9,514 nt of DNA, from positions 1 through 9,514 of the forward strand of contig CAYWFP010000122.1 in NCBI GenBank assembly GCA_964457365.1. The letters are read 5' to 3'. Positions 1-5,875 of this stretch are shown in pieces. Within the stretch, counting starts at the first letter, position 1; every line of letters begins with the position of its first letter. This DNA is from CAYWFP01 sp964457365 (lineage in GTDB: Bacteria > Planctomycetota > SZUA-567). Made by a program: the position numbers and the translations under genes. The notes below the pieces were generated by a model. The model worked only from the letters and a program-made list of their open reading frames with translations. It searched no databases and was not told where the DNA came from.

Positions 1-141
1 AAGTATCACAACACCGTCAGGCCACACCGGGGGCTGGAGAATTCGCCTCCGGATCCGAGGGCGTGCAGTCCGGCTTTGGGCAAGGTCCGGCGGGTCTCGA
101 TGCTGGGCGGGCTGCTGAATCATTACTATCGTGCGGTGTAG
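1..141 (+). CDS. C-terminal fragment of an integrase-core (DDE) transposase
   Basis: Reading frame 1 is open from the left edge to the TAG at 139-141 and gives the last 46 residues of a protein that starts outside the window. It contains YHNTVRPHRGLENSPP, the pattern typical of the end of the rve integrase catalytic domain in IS3/IS481-like transposases (YN..RPH.GL.N.P). It then runs through a basic stretch (GKVRRVSMLGGLL) to a short aromatic tail (NHYYRAV). The DDE catalytic residues would lie mostly upstream and cannot be judged, so I cannot tell whether the full gene is intact or this is a remnant. No terminal inverted repeat is evident in the few bases after the stop. The family assignment is at the level of integrase-core transposase only. 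Confidence 0.75.
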   Translation, partial: KYHNTVRPHRGLENSPPDPRACSPALGKVRRVSMLGGLLNHYYRAV

Positions 142-166
142 GTACCGCCCATACGCGGCGTGAGAT

Positions 167-424
167 TCATGTGCACAGTCTTTGGATAAACATCGCTTTT
201 TGACTTTTCTTGAGTCGCTTGATCCTGCGTTCCAGCCGCAAGGCTTCGCCGTGTTCGAAGCGGCAGCCGGAGAAGGCCACAAGCGTGACCGGCAGGCGAC
301 CGCGCGTATACTTCGCTCCCTTGCCGTCCTTGTGGGCGGCCAAGCGGCTGTCCATGTCGTTGGTCACGCCGCAATAGAGCGTGCCGTCGGAACATTCAAG
401 AAGATAGACGCCCCACTGGCTCAT
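167..424 (-). CDS. GIY-YIG nuclease-fold protein, UPF0213-like
   Basis: This 85-aa protein consists of essentially one GIY-YIG domain. The GIY equivalent is GVYLL (residues 5-9) and the YIG equivalent is LYCGVT (16-21). They are followed by Arg27, His31, a GAKYTRGRLPV segment (36-46) and Glu65 in LRLERRIK, the positions where this superfamily keeps its catalytic Arg and Glu. Length and motif spacing match the small stand-alone UPF0213/YhbQ-like proteins, which are presumed DNA endonucleases of poorly known function. A GAAGG Shine-Dalgarno site (plus-strand 432-436) lies 7 nt before the ATG. The ATG overlaps the stop of a possible upstream micro-gene (ATGA), and the IS1595-like gene lies further upstream on the same strand, so this may be the last gene of a short minus-strand operon. 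No target or partner can be inferred. Confidence 0.88.
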   Translation of the reverse strand: MSQWGVYLLECSDGTLYCGVTNDMDSRLAAHKDGKGAKYTRGRLPVTLVAFSGCRFEHGEALRLERRIKRLKKSQKAMFIQRLCT

Positions 425-534
425 CGATCAGCCTTCGCGATTTGAAATTCGATCTTGTCGCTGTTGTCAGCAGCGGGGTTCCCATATTCCATCACGACGA
501 AAAGCCGTGTTGTTGTCTCTGCCAATGCGTTCAA
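421..534 (-). CDS. Possible 37-aa micro-gene of unknown function, coupled to both neighbours
   Basis: This frame fills the gap between the IS1595-like gene and the GIY-YIG gene. If it starts at TTG (532-534), the start overlaps the TGA of the upstream gene (TTGA). Its own TGA (421-423) overlaps the ATG of the GIY-YIG gene (ATGA). A shorter version could start at ATG 490-492, giving 23 aa (MEYGNPAADNSDKIEFQIAK and so on). The composition looks protein-like: a hydrophobic patch (RLFVVMEYG, residues 10-18) followed by an acidic, polar stretch. I recognise no family. The frame stays open upstream to a stop near 616-618, inside the IS1595-like gene, so it could also be a frameshifted or eroded tail of a longer gene. 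An RBS is not convincing, although GAGAAGA lies just upstream of the TTG. Confidence 0.35.
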   Translation of the reverse strand: MNALAETTTRLFVVMEYGNPAADNSDKIEFQIAKADR

Positions 535-1466
535 AGATCTTCTCGAACAGGTTTCTCGGTCATTGCCTGTCTGGCCAACAGATAAAACCGTCTGCCGGGC
601 CGATTTTGGGGCTTGTTATGGTGGAACATGAATTCATTCAGGCATTGCTGAGGGGTTTTCATGGGAAGGCTTTTTGAAGCAACCTGCTCGATCCACCTGT
701 GCAAGCGAAGGTAGGCCTTCCGAACAGATTCCAGAATAGCCGGGGGCATGGCTGACGTTTGGCTGGAAACAACGATATACGACTTTCCGTTAATATCTAT
801 CAATCCCTCTCGCGGTGCGCCGGCGAGCTGTATGGATGAATTCGGCTGAACAAAGCGCTCGATAATGACCTCCTGATCCAGCGGCTTGCGTTGAGGCGAC
901 CATATGACCTTGATATCACCAATCGTATCGGACTGCTGAACCAGGAACCAGAGATGGTGATCCTGCCACGGCGCGATGGATGGAAGATCGGCTTCTACGC
1001 CAGGACAAATCCTTTGAATCTTGATAAGCCCCGCCATTTTTACCTCTTCCACATCTCCCATGATATCCCGAATGTGTCGAATCAACGCATGCGCCGTTGT
1101 ATAGCTTCCGAGTGAGAACCTGCGCTTCAAGGCATAGGCCGTTCCACGCGTGTGATCGAGCCACCACAAAATCTGGAGCCAGGTCTTGAGCGGTATTCGC
1201 ATACGATCGATCATGGTTCCTGCTGTTACCGAAACCTGGTATTCGCAATTACGGCAGACAAACAAACCGCGCCGGGAACAGCGCCACGCCCGACTTCGTT
1301 TTGACAGATCGCCCGGACGCCTTCTCGGCAATTCCCAATGGCAGCGAGGACAATCAAATCGCTCCAGATCTTGGCCCCAGCGCAGCCAGGCCAGATAGTC
1401 CCGGCATTGCTCCTCGGTGGAGAACCATTGCTGGAACTCGGCATCTGAATTCGGGAATGGCTTCAT
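531..1466 (-). CDS. IS1595/ISXO2-like transposase-related protein, apparently catalytically dead
   Basis: The N-terminal half of this 311-aa protein matches the IS1595 layout. A helical start (DAEFQQWFSTEEQCRDYL, residues 8-25) leads into a zinc ribbon with Cys39/Cys42 and Cys71/Cys74, then SVTAGTMIDRMRIPLKTW, equivalent to the family's SVTAGT..h.trtpL..W. The C-terminus (CLNEFMFHHNKPQNRPGRRF) resembles the family's last helix (y..EF.fR.N.R). The catalytic core does not fit: the usual VEvDETy.GG is replaced by LIKIQRICPGVEADL around residue 147, and no HtN..E..ws motif is seen. Known family members are DDE-type transposases; this copy is probably inactive, either decayed or domesticated as a DNA-binding protein. 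The frame is intact over its full length, which argues against recent decay. No strong RBS precedes the ATG. It is the first gene of the minus-strand group and ends overlapping the next frame. Confidence 0.7.
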   Translation of the reverse strand: MKPFPNSDAEFQQWFSTEEQCRDYLAWLRWGQDLERFDCPRCHWELPRRRPGDLSKRSRAWRCSRRGLFVCRNCEYQVSVTAGTMIDRMRIPLKTWLQILWWLDHTRGTAYALKRRFSLGSYTTAHALIRHIRDIMGDVEEVKMAGLIKIQRICPGVEADLPSIAPWQDHHLWFLVQQSDTIGDIKVIWSPQRKPLDQEVIIERFVQPNSSIQLAGAPREGLIDINGKSYIVVSSQTSAMPPAILESVRKAYLRLHRWIEQVASKSLPMKTPQQCLNEFMFHHNKPQNRPGRRFYLLARQAMTEKPVREDL

Positions 1467-1665
1467 GGGGCCAGAATACCCGCAATATGGACTGGAGGCA
1501 AGTAGATATATCAGAGGGGCTTCAAAGCCGCTATATCAGCGACGAGGAACTCTCAAAACCCAATACGCCAAACATTTACATAGATCACTCTCCGCTTGGC
1601 CGATGCCTTCGCGGATGGATAGGAGGTATCTTACTATGTGAATTTTGGCAAGAGAAAGGAGAATC
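1467..1665. promoter_or_regulatory. Divergent intergenic region between the two gene groups
   Basis: This 199-base gap lies between the 5' ends of the minus-strand group and the plus-strand operon, so promoters for both should be here. I could not identify a convincing sigma70 pair in either direction. A -10-like TACTAT at 1632-1637 has only a poor -35 partner. The visible structure is the dyad and direct repeat at 1505-1539, listed separately, and a strong AGGAGG at 1621-1626 that precedes an ATG followed at once by TGA (1636-1641). Frames crossing this gap have no recognisable protein features. Confidence 0.45.
1505..1539. repeat. Nested inverted repeat with flanking direct repeat, possible operator
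   Basis: A perfect 5-bp stem GGCTT/AAGCC (1518-1522 and 1525-1529) with a 2-base loop lies between the outer arms GATATA (1505-1510) and TATATC (1532-1537), which are also inverted. The 8-mer TATATCAG occurs twice in direct orientation, at 1507-1514 and 1532-1539, 25 bases apart. The spacers between inner and outer arms are unequal (7 and 2 bases). The position, 38-73 bases upstream of the minus-strand start and in the divergent gap, fits a regulator binding site, but this is inference. Confidence 0.3.
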
Positions 1666-1974
1666 ATGCTCTACCAACAGGGTGATGTACTGATCGAAAC
1701 AATCACGGAATTGCCGTCCCATGCGAACCCGATATCGCCTTCGACAGGTCGGGTGATTCTTGCTCAAGGCGAAGCCACGGGCCATGCGCATGCCGTAATC
1801 GAGCCAGTCGACCTGTATGAAGTAGGTGACCGGCTATATTGTCGGGCGGAAGGTCCGTTCACGGTAGTGCATGAAGAACATCGAGCCATTAAGGTGCCTG
1901 CTGGACTGTACCGGATTCGGAAAGTGCAGGAGTATGACCATTTCGCTGAAGAAGCACGATGGGTGGAAGATTGA
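1666..1974 (+). CDS. Conserved 102-aa His-rich protein of unknown function, first gene of the operon
   Basis: The start is ATG 1666, with AAAGGAG at 1655-1661 ending 4 nt before it; a TTG seven codons upstream is in frame but lacks a well-placed RBS. The protein is short, probably beta-rich, and has no signal peptide or membrane segment. Conserved-looking blocks are MLYQQGDVLIE (1-11), GRVILAQGEATGHAHAV (28-44), VVHEEHRAIKVPAGLYRIRKV (68-88) and QEYDHFAEEARWVED (88-102). The histidines in GHAH (40, 42), HEEH (69, 72) and DH (92) could make a metal site, but that is only a suggestion. From memory, small proteins with this GEATGHAH/HEEH pattern occur beside DUF6745 proteins. Here the two genes overlap (TGATG), which supports translational coupling and a shared role. 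No function is known to me. Confidence 0.82.
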   Translation: MLYQQGDVLIETITELPSHANPISPSTGRVILAQGEATGHAHAVIEPVDLYEVGDRLYCRAEGPFTVVHEEHRAIKVPAGLYRIRKVQEYDHFAEEARWVED

Positions 1975-3179
1975 TGGATTTACTGACAAAAGATGACATC
2001 GACACGATCAGGTCGCTTCTTGATCGTCAACGGTTCTCAACCGAAAAGGCGGATCGCGCACACGTGGAGGAGGCCGTGGCCACGCTTTACAAGGCTATTG
2101 GACTTGCGCCCCCGCTTGTGCTCTGGTTGTTATCGCCTTCGGCGCTCGAATACATTTGGGGCTTGGTGAGTGGGGCTATTCCTTCCTGGTTTCATCCTCG
2201 ACGGCTGAATCCGGATTTGCACGCACACGATCCGGATATTCCGAAGTCTTTTTGGGAAGGCATCGACGATATCCTGCCTTTTGTCGGCCGCAATGAGATT
2301 CTGCATCCGGATCTGGAATCCACAGATAAAGGAAGCGATCTTCTTCGCTACATCGAGGAAATCCTCCCGTTCGAGATCAATACTCACATGCACCATTTTT
2401 GGCCTGACGCTCATCTTTGGATCGGCGGTTATGAGCCCTCAACCTGGAGGGCGCTTCTTGCGGAGAGTATTCGCTATGCCATGCCTCAGCAGACGGTCGC
2501 TGATTTGTGGCTTGCGTGGATGTCATCTGCTTCTGGCTTGCCACAGGCATGTGGGGATGATGCGGCTTTTGTTCAATCGCTGAATATTCTTTCCAGGAAT
2601 TGCTCCGCATGGTATCCTTTTCACGACGTGGTATTGGCTGTCGAGCCCCCAATGTGTGTATATCATCAGGGAGTTCCCCATCGTGAAGACGGGCCTGCCG
2701 TAACCTGGCGGGATGGCGTTCGTTCGTGGTATCTCAATGGCGTGTTGGTGCCGCGCCGTATCGTTGAAGCGTCAAGAGAAGAACTTCAGGCGCAAGAGGT
2801 GCTAAAAGCGACAAATGCCGAGGTGCGCAGGGAAATTGTACGCAAGATCGGAATCGAGCGTGTCTGTCGGGATCTCGGAGCGCAATGCGTCGACCGTGAG
2901 GGCGATTATGAACTTCTCCTGCTCGAACTCGGTCTGGTTGAGGATGATGCGGTGCGCTATGACGAGACAAGCGGAAAACTCATCTTCCCCGGGTTACAAT
3001 GGAACGAGGCGCTTGGCAAGATGGAGCCTGCGCTCCCGAGAGGCCGTCCCTACCTGAAGATGAAGAACCCATCGACCGGCACCTATCATGTGGAAGGTGT
3101 CCACCCGGACTGCCGTACCGTGGCCGAGGCGTTGGCGTGGCGGAATGGTACGGGCAGTGTACCTGAATTGATGACCTAG
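1974..3179 (+). CDS. DUF6745-like protein of unknown function
   Basis: The start chosen is ATG 1974, whose A is also the last base of the upstream TGA (TGATG), with GGTGGAAG as RBS; an ATG at 1959 would add five residues and extend the overlap. The protein has 401 aa. Residues 1-220 are alpha-helical in appearance, with many Trp and acidic residues. Residues 236-265 (HREDGPAV, then WRDG, then GVLVPRRIVE) resemble the MORN/YwqK-like HR.DGPA pattern and the core of DUF6745. They are followed by NAEVRREI (281-288), a GIERVCRDLGA block (293-303) and a C-terminal LKMKNPSTGTYHV...CRTVAEALAW segment (361-389), which is also typical of DUF6745. The biochemical role of that family is unknown. It is cytoplasmic by the absence of signal or membrane segments. 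It lies 23 nt before the predicted nuclease gene, so it may serve the same module, or only share the operon. Confidence 0.78.
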   Translation: MDLLTKDDIDTIRSLLDRQRFSTEKADRAHVEEAVATLYKAIGLAPPLVLWLLSPSALEYIWGLVSGAIPSWFHPRRLNPDLHAHDPDIPKSFWEGIDDILPFVGRNEILHPDLESTDKGSDLLRYIEEILPFEINTHMHHFWPDAHLWIGGYEPSTWRALLAESIRYAMPQQTVADLWLAWMSSASGLPQACGDDAAFVQSLNILSRNCSAWYPFHDVVLAVEPPMCVYHQGVPHREDGPAVTWRDGVRSWYLNGVLVPRRIVEASREELQAQEVLKATNAEVRREIVRKIGIERVCRDLGAQCVDREGDYELLLLELGLVEDDAVRYDETSGKLIFPGLQWNEALGKMEPALPRGRPYLKMKNPSTGTYHVEGVHPDCRTVAEALAWRNGTGSVPELMT

Positions 3180-3202
3180 TCATTTGGAGAGGAGAATGAG
3201 CA

Positions 3203-4108
3203 ATGAGTGTATTTAGTCGAGGTGATGAAGGGATTGTGCAGGCCTATGGATCCATAAATGGTAATTCGCTAAAGGACAGGCTGACAGAGGATATTCACAA
3301 GGGCTTGGTATTCCCCGCTCTTCGCAACAATGGGATTGCTTTCTACTACAAATGCAAACGGATCTTCCTTTTTGACGGAACTGAGTTTCGGACAAATATC
3401 AAGTATGCGCTGGTTGTACCAGATTCACTTCCGTCAGCCTATGTTGCCGAAGGGGATATGAAGAAGTTGTCGCTCTGCAGCGATTTTGCATCCGCGTATG
3501 AAGATATCAAGAAGCTCTGTGACCGATATGTAAGCAAGGAAGACGATTGTGTTGCAAAGTTGATGAGGGCAACAACGCCCTTCTCAAAAAGATCAAACAA
3601 GGATATTTTTGCTGTCGATTGTGAAGTGGCCTTTTCACGTGAAGTACCCACAAATGATGGGGTTGACTATGACGATGAGCCAAGAACGGGGCAAGATCGC
3701 ATTGATGTTCTTCTTTATGACAGCGTGACTCGACAACTGCTCTTTCTGGAAATCAAACGCCTGCATGACAGCCGTGTCCGGGCAAGTGGCGAGGCATTAC
3801 CAGAAGTGGTCTCGCAAATGGAGCGGTATGATGGATCTATTTCCTCCAGGAAGAACGAGATCATGGAGGCCTACTTTGAGTACTCCAAGAACATGTCATT
3901 TATTTTTCCCCAATGGCCAGTGGGAGAACTACAAATAAATGACATCAAGCTTGCGCTGGTGATTTCAGATTTTGACAGTTCGCACCTACAGGACGATCGA
4001 CAAAGGATACATATTGATAAGTGCAAAGGAGACGCGTGGTCTGTTGGTAGTATTGGTGACATCAAAGGGATCACAATCCCCGGAACCATCCGCAAGTGGT
4101 TTTCTTGA
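3203..4108 (+). CDS. PD-(D/E)XK nuclease-like protein
   Basis: ATG 3203 is preceded by AGGAG at 3190-3194 with an 8-nt spacer; an earlier ATG at 3196 is in another frame and stops after six codons. In this 301-aa protein the nuclease signature runs in the expected order: Glu141 (VDCEVAF), Asp168 (QDRIDVLLYD), Glu183-Ile-Lys185 (LLFLEIKRLHD) and Gln205 on the following helix (SQMERY). That is the E-D-ExK-Q arrangement of the PD-(D/E)XK fold used by restriction-type and repair nucleases, and all metal-binding positions appear intact. The N-terminal 135 residues are mixed alpha/beta with no recognised domain and may recognise the substrate. A last stretch (248-301) includes IKLALVISDFD and a basic end. 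It sits between the DUF6745 and the MBL nuclease genes on the same strand. Whether the target is DNA or RNA, own or foreign, cannot be read from the sequence. Confidence 0.75.
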   Translation: MSVFSRGDEGIVQAYGSINGNSLKDRLTEDIHKGLVFPALRNNGIAFYYKCKRIFLFDGTEFRTNIKYALVVPDSLPSAYVAEGDMKKLSLCSDFASAYEDIKKLCDRYVSKEDDCVAKLMRATTPFSKRSNKDIFAVDCEVAFSREVPTNDGVDYDDEPRTGQDRIDVLLYDSVTRQLLFLEIKRLHDSRVRASGEALPEVVSQMERYDGSISSRKNEIMEAYFEYSKNMSFIFPQWPVGELQINDIKLALVISDFDSSHLQDDRQRIHIDKCKGDAWSVGSIGDIKGITIPGTIRKWFS

Positions 4109-4151
4109 GTGATCTTGAATTATCTGGCCATTTCTTTTTGGAGGCTATTGA

Positions 4152-5843
4152 GTGAATCTCACCATCCATCGCGGGACACACGAAATTGGCGGTTCCTGCA
4201 TCGAGCTTGAGAGCAAGGGCAAGCGCCTGATTCTGGACATGGGCTTACCTTTGGTAAATTCCGACGGGTCGCCCTTCGATCAAACTGTAGTGGTGGATCG
4301 CTCATGTGACGAACTCATCGCGGACGGCATCCTGCCAAGTGTGCCCGGACTGTATGGAGAAGGCGATGACAGTGTTGTCGGGATCAACCTCTCCCATACG
4401 CATCAGGATCACACGGGCCTTGCTTCCTTCGCTTCTTCCTCCATTCCCGTCTACATGTCACGTGAGACAAAGACCCTGCTGGACGTGTCCGAACTGTTTC
4501 TACCCAATCCCACGCGGATCAAGAATCCGAAGGTTATCGAGGAGTATTGGGATCCTTTCAAGATTGGGCCCTTTACTGTGGAGGCCCTCCCTGTGGATCA
4601 CTCCTCCCCAGGAGCAATTGCCGTGGTGGTGGAAGCGGACGGGAAGCGAATCTTCTATACTGGGGACTTTCGCGCTCATGGCCGCAGGAAGGGAATGTTC
4701 GAGAATATCCTGAAGCGCCCGCCGAAGGACATAGACATCCTGCTCATGGAAGGCTCTGCCTTTGGTCGCAAGGAAGGGGAATACACATACCCCACGGAGG
4801 AGTCGGTCGAGCTGGCTTTTGCCGAAGCGATTAAGGATGCCAAGAATCTTTCGCTCATCTTCTGCGCCGCGCAGAATCTGGACCGTGTGGTCAGCGCCTA
4901 CAAGGCCGCACTCCGAACCGGCAAGACCCTTGTCATCGATCTGTACACGGCCTACCTGCTTGATCAGCTTCATTACATGTCGGATCGCCTGCCTACCTTC
5001 GAATCGGACAAGCTTAAGGTAGTATATTTCAAGCACCATATGAACAAACTCGACGACGCTAGCCTTGACTCATTCATGAGAAAAATCGGATATTCCCATA
5101 ACGGGATTCAATTAGAGCGTATTGGCGATGCCTCACGCTACGTTTTTCTGGCCCGCGCCAACAGCCTGTTGCCAGCAATTGTAAAGAAGCTTCCTTCGCC
5201 AGAGAACCTTGTCCTGATCTGGTCCATGTGGGGCGGCTATATCAAGGGCGATGATCCCTTCAGTCGCTTTTGCCGTGAGTTCGGCTACTCGGATGACCAA
5301 TGGCTGCACATTCACACAAGCGGACACGCCACCATTCACGACTTGGCGAAGGTGGTGAAGGCGGTCAAGCCCAGGCAGCTGGTGCCGATTCATACCTTTC
5401 ATCCAGAGGCTTACAAGGATTTCGAAGCCCCGATTCTGCAGCTTTCAGACGGCCTGACCTGCGATCTGGACGTGAAATCCCTGGCGGTGCATCCGCGCTT
5501 TCCTCCGCTGTCTCAGGAGATGTTGAACCTGATCTTCGATTGCGTCTACGACAACCTTATCGGCAGGGATGATATATGCCGGAAACACCAGGCAATGCTG
5601 GAAAATCCCGAAACCGAAGGCTTCATCGAGATGTTGCTTGCGATGCAGAAGTATTATGCAACCTATCGGGTTGACGACCTTGCAGACCTGCTTCCGGTAT
5701 TCGAGCGAACCATCGGCCACTTCGAACTCAATTCTGACGGCACTACGATGTGGCTGGCAATGGGATGCGCATTGATGGATTTGTACAGCCTCGACAAGAA
5801 TTCATTAGAGACGCTTCTCGATTCAGTCACGATTCGCAAGTAG
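4152..5843 (+). CDS. Metallo-beta-lactamase/beta-CASP nuclease, RNase J- or SNM1-like
   Basis: Translation starts at GTG 4152, with GGAGG at 4140-4144 seven nt upstream. The 563-aa protein opens with the MBL strand pattern MNLTIHRGTHEIGGSC. It then shows the metal-binding motif HTHQDH (82-87), His150 (PVDHSSPGA) and Asp172 (YTGDFRAHG). A beta-CASP insert follows, with an LLMEGSAFGR acidic motif near residue 200 and IFCAAQNLDRVVSAYKAA. It ends with the motif B/C histidines His392 (HTSGHA) and His414 (PIHTFHPE). These residues support an active two-metal hydrolase. Family members cut RNA (RNase J, CPSF73) or process DNA ends (SNM1/Artemis); the sequence does not decide which. Length is close to RNase J, but the last 110 residues are a helical extension unlike the usual RNase J tail. 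The gene lies 43 nt after the PD-(D/E)XK gene and 32 nt before the polymerase gene, a tight setting that favours joint action on nucleic acid. Confidence 0.88.
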   Translation: MNLTIHRGTHEIGGSCIELESKGKRLILDMGLPLVNSDGSPFDQTVVVDRSCDELIADGILPSVPGLYGEGDDSVVGINLSHTHQDHTGLASFASSSIPVYMSRETKTLLDVSELFLPNPTRIKNPKVIEEYWDPFKIGPFTVEALPVDHSSPGAIAVVVEADGKRIFYTGDFRAHGRRKGMFENILKRPPKDIDILLMEGSAFGRKEGEYTYPTEESVELAFAEAIKDAKNLSLIFCAAQNLDRVVSAYKAALRTGKTLVIDLYTAYLLDQLHYMSDRLPTFESDKLKVVYFKHHMNKLDDASLDSFMRKIGYSHNGIQLERIGDASRYVFLARANSLLPAIVKKLPSPENLVLIWSMWGGYIKGDDPFSRFCREFGYSDDQWLHIHTSGHATIHDLAKVVKAVKPRQLVPIHTFHPEAYKDFEAPILQLSDGLTCDLDVKSLAVHPRFPPLSQEMLNLIFDCVYDNLIGRDDICRKHQAMLENPETEGFIEMLLAMQKYYATYRVDDLADLLPVFERTIGHFELNSDGTTMWLAMGCALMDLYSLDKNSLETLLDSVTIRK

Positions 5844-5875
5844 CACATTGTTGTTCTTCAGAGCGGAGGAATTCC

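Noticed and set aside
182..445. Plus-strand frame opposite the GIY-YIG gene
   Set aside because: It is the antisense shadow of a gene with clear GIY-YIG motifs and has no RBS or recognisable domain.
1595..1637. Sigma70 promoter for the operon with -10 TACTAT at 1632-1637
   Set aside because: No -35 with acceptable match lies 16-18 bases upstream, so it is not listed as a separate promoter.
1645..1665. TTG start seven codons upstream of the 102-aa protein
   Set aside because: The AAAGGAG site is placed for ATG 1666 and lies inside the longer version; the conserved MLYQQGDV block begins at the ATG.
1301..1693. Plus-strand frames across the start of the IS1595-like gene and the divergent gap
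   Set aside because: They are largely antisense to the transposase-like gene, have no usable RBS and no domain pattern.
5750..5875. Longer N-terminus for the DnaE-like protein starting at ATG 5750
   Set aside because: It would overlap the MBL gene by 94 bases, has no good RBS, and the PHP domain begins right after ATG 5876, which has GCGGAGGA in front.
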